64,000 nucleotides of DNA, from positions 1 to 64,000 of the forward strand of contig CANQMN010000010.1 in the NCBI GenBank assembly GCA_947624965.1. The letters are read 5' to 3'. Position 1 is the stretch's first letter. Every line of letters begins with the position of its first letter. The notes below the pieces were generated by a model. That model ran no database searches and was not told the origin of the DNA. It was given only the letters and a program-made list of their open reading frames with translations. Shown here piece after piece: positions 16,402 to 25,319 of this stretch. This stretch comes from an uncultured Clostridia bacterium (GTDB taxonomy: Bacteria; Bacillota; Clostridia; Christensenellales; Borkfalkiaceae). The position numbers were made by a program, and so were the translations under genes.

Positions 16402-17556
16402 TTATCCGTGGAGCAAGAGCCCGCGGGCGAGGCAATCCTCCTGCAACTTTGCGGCGTCGAGCGCGTACACCGCGCTGCCGCAGTCGATTGCGCGGGCGGC
16501 GACGAGCCCCGCGAGTTCCCCCGTGAGCGCCGCCGCGGGAATGACGCGCGTCGCGTTCCACGCCTCCCCGTCCGCGGAGATGATCCGCCCCGCGGAGACG
16601 ACGTTCTCCGCCGTCCCGACGAGGGCGCGGTACGGGATCTCGTACCATACGCCCCTCTGCATGAAGTGCCCGCACACGCCGAGGCTGTCCCCGAAGCGGC
16701 GGTTCGCATCCTCGCCCGTGAGCGTATACGCGCCCGCGATGCGGCGGATGGTGCGGAACTGCGGCATGGCGGGAAGTGCAACGACGTCCTCGCAGATCTC
16801 CCCGCGCTCCAACTTTTCATAGAGGGCGAGCTGTCCCTCCCGCACCATGCGGTTGACCGCCGCGCGCGAGGTCCCCGCGATGCGTTCCCCCGAGGCGTCC
16901 GACCACGGCGTGGGGTTGCCGAGCATCTTCCACTTGCGCGCGTACGGCTCCGCGCCGCAGACGTGCGCCATATAGGTAAGGACGTTGCCGCCCTCCGCGG
17001 TGGGGAATCCGCCGCGGAAAAAGACTTCCGCAGAGCCCGTCGCGTCGATGACGACGTCCGCCGAGAAGCGTTCCGCGCCGCTCTGCGTGGCGAATTGCAG
17101 TTCGGTCGCCCTTCCGCCCTCCGTAAAAACGTCGGTGAGCAGCGCGTCGAATACGACTTCCACGCCCTCCTCGGTGAGGAACCGCAGAAGGGAGAGCGCG
17201 GAGAGCGCGGGCGTGAACGCGCTGACGTATCTGCCTTCCGCCTTGGGAAGGACGCTCGCGGCGCGCCGCTCCTCCTCCGTCCCCTCCCGCCAGCAGGCGG
17301 GAATGCGGTTGCCGCCGAGCGCGACGAAGCGCAGGAGCATTTCCTCCGCGATGCCGAATGTTACCTGCCGCCCCGTGCCGTCGCAGAGCGGCTCGAAAAA
17401 GTTGATGAGCCCGTTCGTCGCAAGCCCGCCGAGCGTTACGGCGCGTTCAAAGAGCGCGGTCCTTTTCCCCGCGCGCGCCGCCGAGACGGCCGCCGCGCAC
17501 CCCGCGACGCCGCCGCCCACGACGAGGACTTCATAGTGATCTTTCTGCGTCTTCAT
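16402..17556 (-). CDS. FAD-dependent oxidoreductase
   Basis: 384 residues with an N-terminal Rossmann FAD loop (VLVVGGGVAGCAAAVSAAR) and GGLATNGLINFF, which match the FAD-dependent oxidoreductase family related to proteins often fused to xanthan-lyase-like domains. A late GRIISADGEAWNATRVIPA segment closes the FAD site. No substrate is evident. I chose ATG 17556: the track start lies upstream of the -10 box. Only 6 nt separate the TATAAT box from this ATG, so the mRNA may be leaderless. Single-gene unit. Confidence 0.88.
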   Translation of the reverse strand: MKTQKDHYEVLVVGGGVAGCAAAVSAARAGKRTALFERAVTLGGLATNGLINFFEPLCDGTGRQVTFGIAEEMLLRFVALGGNRIPACWREGTEEERRAASVLPKAEGRYVSAFTPALSALSLLRFLTEEGVEVVFDALLTDVFTEGGRATELQFATQSGAERFSADVVIDATGSAEVFFRGGFPTAEGGNVLTYMAHVCGAEPYARKWKMLGNPTPWSDASGERIAGTSRAAVNRMVREGQLALYEKLERGEICEDVVALPAMPQFRTIRRIAGAYTLTGEDANRRFGDSLGVCGHFMQRGVWYEIPYRALVGTAENVVSAGRIISADGEAWNATRVIPAAALTGELAGLVAARAIDCGSAVYALDAAKLQEDCLARGLLLHG

Positions 17557-17562
17557 GCCTCT

Positions 17563-17591
17563 ATTATACCGCCGTGTGCGGGAAAATTCAA
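17563..17591 (-). promoter_or_regulatory. Leaderless-type promoter
   Basis: TTGAAT, 17-bp spacer, TATAAT, then AGAGGC and ATG. Transcription starting 6-7 nt after the -10 would begin at the start codon. Confidence 0.75.
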
Positions 17592-17622
17592 GTCCCGCGG
17601 ACAAAATCGCGGAGATTTGTGC

Positions 17623-17653
17623 AAAAAAGACCGCGGGGTCTGTCCCCGCGGTC
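17623..17653 (-). terminator. Terminator of the marR-ABC operon
   Basis: GACCGCGGGG / CCCCGCGGTC stem and TTTTTT on the minus strand, 5 nt after the stop of the 25-residue ORF. Its position supports that ORF as the last gene of the operon. Confidence 0.9.
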
Positions 17654-17658
17654 TCGCC

Positions 17659-17736
17659 CTATTTTTGCAAGAGAGATCTCAAATACGCCTCGTATTCCTC
17701 GTCCGTAAGTTTGGGCACCTTCTGTTTTTTCGCCAT
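17659..17736 (-). CDS. 25-residue peptide at the end of the ABC operon
   Basis: Too short for the track: MAKKQKVPKLTDEEYEAYLR plus SLLQK. GAGGTG lies upstream at a usable distance, the stop is followed directly by a strong terminator, and the ORF begins 51 nt after the ABC transporter stop. The sequence is basic at the N-terminus and predicted helical after the TDEEY turn. No membrane segment. It may modulate the transporter or be an independent small protein; function unknown. Confidence 0.65.
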   Translation of the reverse strand: MAKKQKVPKLTDEEYEAYLRSLLQK

Positions 17737-17787
17737 CACGCACCTCGCAAGATCTTTTTCTACGAGTATGCCCCTCTCCGCGCAGGA

Positions 17788-20475
17788 TTATTCGGTGCGG
17801 AGCGCGATGACGGGATCCTTTTTCGCCGCCGCCGACGCGGGGATGAGCCCCGAGATGAGCGTGAGCGCGACGGAGACGCACACCATGATGAACGCCGTGA
17901 GCGGTTGCAGGGCGGCGATGCCCGAGATGCCCGTAAGGCTCGATATCACGATGTTGATCACAAGGGAGAGCAGATAGGTTACCGCGATGCCGATGAGACC
18001 CGCGGCGAGCCCGATGATAAAGGTCTCCGCGTTGAACAGGTTCTTGATGTCCCGCTTCCGCGCGCCGAGACTTCGGAGCACCCCGATCTCCTTGACGCGT
18101 TCCACGACGGAGACGTATGTAATCACCCCGATCATGACCGAACTTACGACGAGCGAAATGGCGGTGAACGCCACGAGAACGTACGTGATGACGTCGAGCA
18201 TCGTCTGCACCATGCCCATGAGGAGCCCCACCGTGTCCGTGTATGTGATCTGTTTGCTCTCGTCGGAAATATCGTTCCAGCCGTCAAGCACACGCAGAAC
18301 TTTCTCCTTGCTGTCGAAATCCTTGGGATAGATGGAGACGCTCGTCGGCTCGTCGGAACCGCCCACACAGCGGAGGGGACCGTCGGTGGTCGCCACCATC
18401 GCGCTGATCGGAGAGCCCGGAACGGACAGCTGCTGATAGTAGCTCTGCAAATTGGAATGCGGCACGCCGACGTATGCGACGCTTCCGCCGTAGCGCACCG
18501 CGCTCGTTTCCCCGATCCACTTCGCGATCTTGCTCGTCATATTCTTGCCGATGTACTTCATGATCGTCTGTTCGGTGAAATTGAGCCCTTCCTGCAAGCA
18601 TCCGTAGGTATACCCTTCTTTCAGGCGGAGCACGGCGGAGACGGTGAGCTTCATTCCGCTCGCATCGTCCACGTCGAGGGAGGCGGGTCTGCCGTCGTCC
18701 TTGTAGGTGAAGGGATAGCTGTTCTCCGCGCCCGGCACGTAGGAGGCATTTTCCTGATAGACCGCGTCGTTATAGTAGAGGATGTACTCCTTGCCGACGA
18801 GGGAGGAGATATCGAGCATATTGTCCCACTCGCCCTCCGTCATGGTCCCGTTCTTTTTGAGGAAGGGAGAGATAAAGACGCGCTCCGTCATGAGCCCGAG
18901 CTGCGCCGCCGTCATATCCGTGAGCGCGCCGTTCGAGCCCACCACGAGAACGATCTCGTTTTCGTTGCGCGGGAAATGCCCCTCGCCGAGGATATCGTAC
19001 TGCGTGAGCACGAAATCGGCGAACCCTTCGTCCGAAAAGTTCTCCGTATCCGGCATTCTGTGCGTGATGTTGCCGAAGAAATCGGCAAACGGCAGAAGGC
19101 TCGTATAGTCGTTTTCCTCGTCGCCGGAAGAGTAGGTGATAAGTTCGCTCTTGTAGTACTCTTTGAGCGCGGAGAGGGAGAAGTTTTCGGTATGTTCGGG
19201 CTCGTCGTCCGCGTCTACGCCTCCGACCGTTACGGAAGTGTAGAGATTATCGACGAGCGAGACGCCGTAGCCGTAGGAGACGGCGTAGACGAGGTCCTCC
19301 GTCAAATTCTCTTTGAGGTAGTCCAAATATTCGTCGCTGATGTCGTTCGTGATGGCGATGTCCTTCGCGAGCCCCGTGAGGAAGGAATTGACATACACCC
19401 TGTCGTCGATCTTGGACATATCGGGGATGTTGTTCATCTCCTGCATCGCGCCCATCATCGCCGTCATGTCGAAGGTGTTCTCCGTGATCTGGATGGGATA
19501 GTAGGAGAGCATATCCTCTTCCGTCTTTTTGATGTAGCTGTTGAACCCCGAGGAGAGCGCCAGAACGAGGCAGACCGAAATGATGCCGATACTGCCCGCA
19601 ATGGACGTGATGAGCGTGCGCCCCTTCTTGGTGAGAAGGTTGCGCGCCGAGAGCGAGAGCGAAGTGAGAAAGCCCATCTTCGCGCGCTGTTTTTTCTCCT
19701 TCTTTGCGTGCCGTTCCGCCGCCTTTTCCGCCTCCGCAGTCTGCACCGCGGGTTGTCCGGGATGTTCTTCTTCGGACCGGACCGCCTCGTCCTCGCCCGC
19801 GTAGGGCGCGGAGTCCGATTCGACGAGCCCGTCTTTGAGGCGCACGATGCGGGTGGCGTACTTTTCCGCGAGCTCGGGGTTGTGCGTGACCATGATGACG
19901 AGCCGCTCCCCCGCGATCTCCTTGATGAGTTCCATCACCTCGATGCTCGTCTTGGAGTCGAGCGCGCCCGTCGGCTCGTCGGCGAGAAGGATATCGGGGT
20001 TGTTGACGAGGGCGCGCGCGATGGCGACGCGCTGCATCTGCCCGCCCGAGAGCTGGTTGGGACGCTTGCCGAGCTCGCCCCCGAGCCCCACCCGTTCGAG
20101 CGCTTCCCGTGCGCGCGCACGGCGTTCCTCCTTGCCGACGCCCGCGATCGTGAGCGCGAGCTCGACGTTGGAGAGCACCGTCTGGTGCGGGATGAGATTG
20201 TACGTTTGGAAAATGAACCCGATGCGGTGGTTGCGGTAGACGTCCCAGTCGCGGTCCTTGAAATCCTTGGTGGACTTCCCCTGAATGACGAGATCGCCCG
20301 ACGTATAGTGATCGAGCCCGCCGATGATGTTGAGGAGGGTCGTCTTGCCGCAGCCGCTCTGTCCGAGGATGCAGACAAATTCGTTCGCGCGGAATTCGAG
20401 GCTGACGCCGCGCAGCGCGTGCACATAGGAGGAAGCGACCTTATAGTCCTTCGTGATGTCGGTAAGTTTCAGCAT
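17788..20475 (-). CDS. MacB-type ABC transporter, ATPase fused to permease
   Basis: 895 residues. The N-terminal 230 are a LolD/MacB-type ATPase: Walker [10 protein letters not shown], signature LSGGQMQR, Walker [13 protein letters not shown], His switch VTHN. A charged linker leads to a first membrane helix (about 290), a large extracytoplasmic domain of about 400 residues, and three C-terminal helices of an FtsX permease ([20 protein letters not shown] and following). Such mechanotransmission pumps export peptides or lipids or sense antibiotics. It follows the marR gene by 10 nt, so it is probably induced when MarR releases its operator. Confidence 0.93.
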   Translation of the reverse strand: MLKLTDITKDYKVASSYVHALRGVSLEFRANEFVCILGQSGCGKTTLLNIIGGLDHYTSGDLVIQGKSTKDFKDRDWDVYRNHRIGFIFQTYNLIPHQTVLSNVELALTIAGVGKEERRARAREALERVGLGGELGKRPNQLSGGQMQRVAIARALVNNPDILLADEPTGALDSKTSIEVMELIKEIAGERLVIMVTHNPELAEKYATRIVRLKDGLVESDSAPYAGEDEAVRSEEEHPGQPAVQTAEAEKAAERHAKKEKKQRAKMGFLTSLSLSARNLLTKKGRTLITSIAGSIGIISVCLVLALSSGFNSYIKKTEEDMLSYYPIQITENTFDMTAMMGAMQEMNNIPDMSKIDDRVYVNSFLTGLAKDIAITNDISDEYLDYLKENLTEDLVYAVSYGYGVSLVDNLYTSVTVGGVDADDEPEHTENFSLSALKEYYKSELITYSSGDEENDYTSLLPFADFFGNITHRMPDTENFSDEGFADFVLTQYDILGEGHFPRNENEIVLVVGSNGALTDMTAAQLGLMTERVFISPFLKKNGTMTEGEWDNMLDISSLVGKEYILYYNDAVYQENASYVPGAENSYPFTYKDDGRPASLDVDDASGMKLTVSAVLRLKEGYTYGCLQEGLNFTEQTIMKYIGKNMTSKIAKWIGETSAVRYGGSVAYVGVPHSNLQSYYQQLSVPGSPISAMVATTDGPLRCVGGSDEPTSVSIYPKDFDSKEKVLRVLDGWNDISDESKQITYTDTVGLLMGMVQTMLDVITYVLVAFTAISLVVSSVMIGVITYVSVVERVKEIGVLRSLGARKRDIKNLFNAETFIIGLAAGLIGIAVTYLLSLVINIVISSLTGISGIAALQPLTAFIMVCVSVALTLISGLIPASAAAKKDPVIALRTE

Positions 20476-20485
20476 ACGGCTCCTT

Positions 20486-20956
20486 TTATTCGGCGGTCCC
20501 TTCTTCGGACGCCTTCTCTTCGCCGCGCACCTTTTTTACGACGGCGAGAAATTCATGGTTGGTTTCGATGAGCGCGTCGAGACGCTCCGCCCCGAATTCC
20601 GCGACGACGCGTTCGGCAAGAAGGTTGACGTTCTTGCACTGCGCCTCGAAGGCGGAGACGGCGCGCTCCGAGAGCCGCACATAGGCGATCTTCTTGTCGT
20701 CCGAAGCGGCGACGCGGCGCACGACGCCCTGTTTTTCCAGCTTGCTCACGAGCTGGGAGATCGCCGAGCGCGTAACGCCGAGGCGGCGCGCAAGCTCGGA
20801 AGAAATGATGTCCTTCCCCTGCTCGTTTTCGAGAACGATCTCGCGAAGCAAGCGGAATTCGGTGCGGGAAAGTTTGCTCTTCCCCGTAAAAAAGTTCAGC
20901 CCCTCCATCTCCTTGATGGTCTGAAAGAGCCGCAGCAAATAGGCATTGATCTCCAT
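20486..20956 (-). CDS. MarR-family transcriptional regulator
   Basis: 156 residues from ATG 20956, which has AAGGAG upstream; the track start is 45 nt further up. Winged-helix core LSRTEFRLLREI, SSELARRLGVTRSAISQLVSKLEKQGVV and the wing DKKIAYVRLSERA are typical. First gene of the ABC operon. A near-palindromic operator sits just downstream of the promoter, which indicates autorepression of the whole operon. Confidence 0.93.
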   Translation of the reverse strand: MEINAYLLRLFQTIKEMEGLNFFTGKSKLSRTEFRLLREIVLENEQGKDIISSELARRLGVTRSAISQLVSKLEKQGVVRRVAASDDKKIAYVRLSERAVSAFEAQCKNVNLLAERVVAEFGAERLDALIETNHEFLAVVKKVRGEEKASEEGTAE

Positions 20957-20980
20957 TTTTCGTCTCTCCTTATACGGGCA

Positions 20981-21004
20981 GGATTGTACTGTCCTGAACA
21001 ATCC
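20981..21004. promoter_or_regulatory. Candidate MarR operator
   Basis: Inverted repeat GGATTGTNC-N6-GNACAATCC placed at about +6 to +29 of the predicted transcript and 25 nt before marR. One mismatch in nine base pairs. Likely bound by the adjacent regulator. Confidence 0.65.
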
Positions 21005-21009
21005 GTATT

Positions 21010-21039
21010 ATTATACACACGGAAGGGAAATCGTGTCAA
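21010..21039 (-). promoter_or_regulatory. Promoter of the marR-ABC operon
   Basis: TTGACA, 18-bp spacer, TATAAT on the minus strand, immediately upstream of the operator repeat. Confidence 0.85.
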
Positions 21040-21100
21040 CAAAACGAAGGGGAAGTTTTCAAAAAATTCACAAAGTTTACACAAGGCGCGCGCGTTCCCG

Positions 21101-22213
21101 CTATTTCGCGCCGTAAAAATACAGGCTGCATTCGAGATTGGAGTTCCACAGCGTTCTGCGCCTGTCCGCGCGGGAGCCGAACGCGCGCTCCGCCTGCGGA
21201 TAGCCGCTCAAAAAACAGCAGTCCCACGCGGGGAGACGGCGGAACATGCGCGAAAAATCGCGGTAGAGCGCGAAGAGGTCGTCCTCTTTGCCGAGCCGCT
21301 CGCCGTAGGGCGGATTGCTCGCGAGGAGCCCGCCCCGCGCCGCGGCGGTAAACGAACGCATGTCCGCGCGGGAAAAGACGATGTGCTTCGCGACGCCCGC
21401 CCGCTCCGCGTGGACGCGGGCGACGGAGATCGCCTTCTCGGAGAGATCGGAGGCGAAAATTTCACAGGCGGCGTCTTGGCGGCGCGCCTCTGCCGCCTCC
21501 TCGCGGGCACGGGAGAGCGCGTCCTTCGGGACCCCGCAAAAGGACGTGAAATCAAACCCTCGCTTCGCCCCGGGCGCGATCCCGAGCGCGAGCATCGCCG
21601 CCTCGATGGGGAGCGTCCCGCTGCCGCAGAACACGTCCGCAAACGGCCTTTCCGCGCGGTAAAACGAATAGTCCAAGATCGCCGCCGCCGTCGTCTCCCG
21701 AAGGGGCGCGTCGTAGGAGAGGACGCGGTAGCCCCGCTTATGCAGTCCGTCGCCCGAGGTGTCGAGCGTTACGCTCGCCACGTCGGCATAGAGGGAGATC
21801 CCCACGACGGCGCGCGCCCCGCGCTCGTCGAAGGAGGAGACGCGGAGCTTTTCGGAGAGCCGCTTCAAGATCGCCTTTTTTGCGACCCCACCCGCCGCTT
21901 TTACGGCGCCGAGCGTGCTCTTCACGCTCTTTCCGTCCATGAGGATGCGGGCGTGCGGGGAGAGAAATTCCTCCCACGGAATCGCATAGACGCCCGCAAA
22001 GAGTTCGTCGAACGAGGCGGCGGGAAACCGCCCCGTCTCCGCGAGCACGCGCTCGCCCGCGCGCAGAAACACGTTGAGGCGGGCGACGTCCGTCCAGTCC
22101 CCTTCGAGAGAGATCCTGCCCTGCTCCGCGGGGCAGTCTCCGTAGCCGAGCGTTTTCAGTTGCCGCTTGACGGACGCCTCCACGCCCGAAGCGACGGGTA
22201 TGTACAGTTTCAC
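21101..22213 (-). CDS. THUMP-domain rRNA/RNA methyltransferase (RlmL-like)
   Basis: 370 residues from a GTG start that overlaps the upstream stop (GTGA). The N-terminal part is a ferredoxin-like/THUMP RNA-binding region; the C-terminal SAM domain has DVFCGSGTLPIEAAMLA and the guanine-N2 catalytic motif SNPPYGERL. It resembles the RlmL N-terminal half or YpsC, which methylate G2445 of 23S rRNA. The track ORF runs upstream through the SGNH gene in another frame; that extension is not coding. Last gene of a four-gene operon. Confidence 0.88.
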   Translation of the reverse strand: MKLYIPVASGVEASVKRQLKTLGYGDCPAEQGRISLEGDWTDVARLNVFLRAGERVLAETGRFPAASFDELFAGVYAIPWEEFLSPHARILMDGKSVKSTLGAVKAAGGVAKKAILKRLSEKLRVSSFDERGARAVVGISLYADVASVTLDTSGDGLHKRGYRVLSYDAPLRETTAAAILDYSFYRAERPFADVFCGSGTLPIEAAMLALGIAPGAKRGFDFTSFCGVPKDALSRAREEAAEARRQDAACEIFASDLSEKAISVARVHAERAGVAKHIVFSRADMRSFTAAARGGLLASNPPYGERLGKEDDLFALYRDFSRMFRRLPAWDCCFLSGYPQAERAFGSRADRRRTLWNSNLECSLYFYGAK

Positions 22214-22785
22214 AGCCCCAGCGCCTCCTCGAAGGCGGGCGTCCACCACTTTTCGTACCCCTCCGCCGTGGGGTGGATCTCGTCGTGCATGTACCGCGCG
22301 CGCAGGGCGGGCGGGAGATCGTTGAACGCCGCGTCCCGATACAGGTCGAGAAAGCGCATGCCCCGCCGCGCCGCGACGACGGCGGCGAGCTCCACTTCCC
22401 GCGCATAGGCGGGGCTGTAAAAATAGGCGCTCGAATAGAGCAAAAAGGGACACCCCCACCGCGCCTTTACGAGATCGGAGATCCGTTCGAGCGCGCCGCA
22501 CGTCGTCTTCGGATCCCCGCAGGCGTCCGCCGCCGAGGGCTCCCCGAGCGGGGCGAGGCGGGCGTCGTTGGTGGAGAGCTGGCAGACGAAAACGTCCGGT
22601 CTCTCCGCGCGCGCCCGCACGAGGCGCGAAAGGTACGAATTTTCATCGAGATCGGCGAGCGTCGTGCCGTTCACCGCATTCTTTTCCACCGCTATGCCGC
22701 GCCTGCGCGCGAGGACGTCCGCCATCGAAAGACCGCCGCTCGCCGCGCCGTACGTTACCGAAGAGCCGAGAAAATAAAGTTTCAT
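22210..22785 (-). CDS. SGNH/GDSL-type hydrolase
   Basis: 191 residues with the SGNH blocks: FLGSSVTYG (nucleophile Ser), the glycine/Asn region NAVNGTTL, STNDAR (block III) and DEIHPT with catalytic Asp and His (block V). Likely an esterase or acyl-hydrolase; no signal peptide, so cytoplasmic. Lies 1 nt after the CNNM gene and overlaps the methyltransferase start, so translation is coupled. Confidence 0.88.
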   Translation of the reverse strand: MKLYFLGSSVTYGAASGGLSMADVLARRRGIAVEKNAVNGTTLADLDENSYLSRLVRARAERPDVFVCQLSTNDARLAPLGEPSAADACGDPKTTCGALERISDLVKARWGCPFLLYSSAYFYSPAYAREVELAAVVAARRGMRFLDLYRDAAFNDLPPALRARYMHDEIHPTAEGYEKWWTPAFEEALGL

Positions 22786-22786
22786 C

Positions 22787-23851
22787 TCATTCCTCCCCGT
22801 CCTCTTCGGGCTCCGCAGGCTCCGGCTCGGGAATGTACGGGTTGAGCGGCGCGGTGACGGGCGTGAGGTCGTACTTGTCGTCGATGTCGCCGCCCAACAG
22901 CTCTTCGAGGATATCCTCGCGCGTGATGAGCCCGAGCGCGTTCCCCTCCGCGCCGACGATGAACATGTGTTCCCGCATCGACTGCATGCGCTCCATGAGA
23001 TCGGACACCTTTACGTCCGCCGTCGTGAACGAGACGGGGCGGATGATGTTCTGAAAATCCCGCCGCCCCGCGAGCATGTTCTCGTAAAAATCCGCGCGGT
23101 ACAGAATGCCGATCACGTTCTGCTTGCTCCCCTTGTACACGGGGATGCGCGAAAAGTTGGTCTCGCGGAAAATTTTATACACGAGGTGGGCGTTGTCGCG
23201 CACTTCGCAGACGACGGCGCGTTCGAGGGGGATCATGCACGAACCGACGTGCAGATCGTCGTAGCGGAGCGTGCGCGTGATGAGGTCGTGCTCCGTCTCG
23301 TTGAGCACGCCCTCCTCGCGGACGTCCGAGACGAGCATCTTGAATTCCTCCTCGGTGAACTTGGGCTTGCGCTTGTTGAACCCGAAGAGCAGGAAGATGA
23401 ACTTCTTCCACAGAAGGAACAGCCAGTTGAGCGGCGTGAAGAGCAGCGAACACGCATACAGCGGGTACACCGAAAAACACGCGAACTTTTCGGGCGCCTC
23501 GCGCGCGAGCGACTTCGGCGTTATCTCCCCGAAGACGAGCACGACGACGGTGAGCACGACCGTGGAGAGCGTGGGACCGAGGTCCGCCCCCCACAGCTTT
23601 GTAAAGACGACGGTGGCGATGGTCGCCGCCGCGATGTTCACGAGATTGTTGCCGATGAGAAGCGTCGTGAGGACCTTGTTGTAATCCTCGCTCAACTTCA
23701 AAACAAGACGCGCCGAACGCTTTTTCAGGGCGTAGCGGCGCATCCTCACGGTGCTGAAACTCGTATACGCCGTCTCCGTCGCGCTGAAAAAGCCCGAAAG
23801 GACGATGAGTACGAGCAAGGCGATCAACAGTCCGATTGCGGTACTGTCCAT
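22787..23851 (-). CDS. CNNM/CBS-pair membrane protein (hemolysin-C/CorC type)
   Basis: 354 residues: a CNNM (DUF21) membrane domain (about 1-180; SGFFSATETAYTSFS, FGEITPKSLA) then a CBS pair (about 195-320; MIPLERAVV, FSRIPVYKGSKQNVIGIL, LGLITREDILEELLGGDIDDKYD). Members take part in Mg2+ or related ion efflux. The C-terminal CorC_HlyC domain is absent; the protein ends in a Pro/Glu tail. I used ATG 23851; a TTG 9 nt upstream sits closer to AAGGAG and is possible. Confidence 0.9.
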   Translation of the reverse strand: MDSTAIGLLIALLVLIVLSGFFSATETAYTSFSTVRMRRYALKKRSARLVLKLSEDYNKVLTTLLIGNNLVNIAAATIATVVFTKLWGADLGPTLSTVVLTVVVLVFGEITPKSLAREAPEKFACFSVYPLYACSLLFTPLNWLFLLWKKFIFLLFGFNKRKPKFTEEEFKMLVSDVREEGVLNETEHDLITRTLRYDDLHVGSCMIPLERAVVCEVRDNAHLVYKIFRETNFSRIPVYKGSKQNVIGILYRADFYENMLAGRRDFQNIIRPVSFTTADVKVSDLMERMQSMREHMFIVGAEGNALGLITREDILEELLGGDIDDKYDLTPVTAPLNPYIPEPEPAEPEEDGEE

Positions 23852-23927
23852 GTAAAACAAAAACTCCTTCCGTCCGAAAAATTTACGCGGTCTTGCGGGG
23901 ACGACGCCGCAGACCGCCCCGCCGCAT

Positions 23928-24317
23928 TCAGCGGGACTTTCTTACAAGGGAGGCGATCTTCAAGCCCTCCCCCCTTTGCCCGCGGCGGACAGAGCGGGGA
24001 CGGATCTCTTCCGCTTGGCTCTCCTCCGCTTGGGGTTCCTCCGCAACAGGGCTCGCTTCCTCCGCAGGGCTCTCTTCCGCCGCGCGGACGATCTGCGGCA
24101 GGATGTCGAAGCCGACGGGCTCGGGAAGCGTTCCCGCAGGGACGGGATCGGACGACGCGGCGGCTTCGCGGAAGAGAAGGAACGCCTCCGCGCAGGCGTT
24201 TTCGCCGTGCGCGCAAAAGGCGCAGCGGGCGTATTTTCCGCACAGGTCCTCCCCGCGCGCCTGCTCCGCCCGACGCTTTGCGTCCGTGAGCAAAAGTTCC
24301 AGTTCCGCCGTCGTCAT
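23928..24317 (-). CDS. Small Cys-cluster protein, function unknown
   Basis: 129 residues with a strong Shine-Dalgarno (GGAGG) and consensus promoter, so it is real. The N-terminal half carries CGKYARCAFCAHGENAC, a possible metal or Fe-S site; the C-terminal half is Glu/Ala-rich low complexity with PQAEESQAEE. First gene of the operon with the CNNM protein, SGNH hydrolase and methyltransferase. No family recognised. Confidence 0.7.
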   Translation of the reverse strand: MTTAELELLLTDAKRRAEQARGEDLCGKYARCAFCAHGENACAEAFLLFREAAASSDPVPAGTLPEPVGFDILPQIVRAAEESPAEEASPVAEEPQAEESQAEEIRPRSVRRGQRGEGLKIASLVRKSR

Positions 24318-24337
24318 ATCCGTACCCTCCTTCCTCT

Positions 24338-24366
24338 ATTATACTATCTTCTTCTGCGTTTTACAA
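24338..24366 (-). promoter_or_regulatory. Promoter of the Cys-protein/CNNM operon
   Basis: TTGTAA, 17-bp spacer, TATAAT on the minus strand, about 20 nt before the first start codon. Confidence 0.8.
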
Positions 24367-24403
24367 GCAAAGCGCCCCGTTTTTGCGCAAAAATTTGCCC
24401 GTC

Positions 24404-25261
24404 TTACCCTTCCCGCAGATATCGGCGGACCGAATGCGCCGCCACGACGCCCTCTCCCGCCGCCTTCGCGTACTGGTAGGGTGCGCCCGTAACGTCCCCC
24501 GCGGCGAACAGCCCTTTGAGGTTGGTGGACAGATCCCGCGCGACCTTCACGTGCCCGTTCTCCGTTTCCAGCCCGCCGACGAGCGCCTGCGGCGGGAGGG
24601 AATTTTTGAGGAAGAATACGCCCGCGACGGGGATCTCCTCCCCCTTGTACACGACCTTTTCCACGCGCGCGCCGCCCGAGACCGCCGCGGGAAGCCCGCC
24701 GTGCACGATGATATTTTCCTGCGGGAACGCGCACGCCGTGCGGCTGAATACGTGCACCGTCCGCGCAAACCCCGCGAGATATTCCGCTTCGGGCGCGAAT
24801 TTTTCGGAATAGAGAAGCGCGGCGACGTCCTTCCCGCGGTAGAGCGCGCCGTCGCACACGGCGCAGTAGCTCACGCCCCTGCCGAGAAATTCCCGCTCGC
24901 CCGGGAGATCCCCCGCGCGCTCCACCCCCGTGCACAGCACGACGGCGCGCGCCGTATACGCGTTTTTCCCCGCCGTGAGGACGAAGTTCTCCCCCGCCTT
25001 GTACACGCCGTCCGCGCGCGCCTCGGTGAACGCGACCCCCTCGGCGGCGCGCTGCTCTTCCAGCATCGCATAAAAAGTTTTCCCCGTGCCGCGCACGGCG
25101 GGATAGTTGCGCACGGTCTCCGCGAGACGTATTTTTTCGCCGAAGCATTCGTCCCCCAGCCAGAGCGTCCGCACGCCGAGATTTTTCAGGGTGAGCGCCG
25201 CGGCGTATCCCGCGACGCCGCCGCCCACGACGGCGGCTTGAAAGGTCTCTTCCATATCCAT
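24404..25261 (-). CDS. Thioredoxin-reductase-like flavoprotein lacking the NADPH motif
   Basis: 285 residues. FAD loop VVGGGVAGYAAALTLKNLGV, redox motif CAVCDGA and C-terminal GLFAAGDVTGAPYQYAKAAGEG place it among low-molecular-weight thioredoxin reductases. The usual NADPH loop (GGGxSA) after the redox motif is replaced by DVAALLYSEKFAPEAEYLAG. This resembles ferredoxin-dependent or otherwise NADPH-independent types known in Clostridia. The long track ORF upstream of ATG 25261 is antisense-like spill-over. No Shine-Dalgarno is visible; a weak -10 (TATCAT) abuts the start. Confidence 0.85.
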   Translation of the reverse strand: MDMEETFQAAVVGGGVAGYAAALTLKNLGVRTLWLGDECFGEKIRLAETVRNYPAVRGTGKTFYAMLEEQRAAEGVAFTEARADGVYKAGENFVLTAGKNAYTARAVVLCTGVERAGDLPGEREFLGRGVSYCAVCDGALYRGKDVAALLYSEKFAPEAEYLAGFARTVHVFSRTACAFPQENIIVHGGLPAAVSGGARVEKVVYKGEEIPVAGVFFLKNSLPPQALVGGLETENGHVKVARDLSTNLKGLFAAGDVTGAPYQYAKAAGEGVVAAHSVRRYLREG

Positions 25262-25284
25262 ATGATACCCGAACTTGCGCGTTC

Positions 25285-25319
25285 TCAAACAAAGGCGCGG
25301 ACAGAGCCGCGCCGCGCCT
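25285..25319 (-). terminator. Terminator of tyrS-yigZ-ilvE
   Basis: AGGCGCGG / CCGCGCCT stem overlapping the ilvE stop, followed by TTGTTT on the minus strand. Confidence 0.75.

Noticed and set aside
16273-20571. 1432-residue plus-strand ORF
   Set aside because: Spans the antisense of dut, the FAD gene, a terminator and the ABC gene; composition is a high-GC shadow.
22214-22501. N-terminal extension of the RNA methyltransferase ORF
   Set aside because: Arg-rich out-of-frame reading of the SGNH gene; the GTG at 22213 with stop overlap is the better start.
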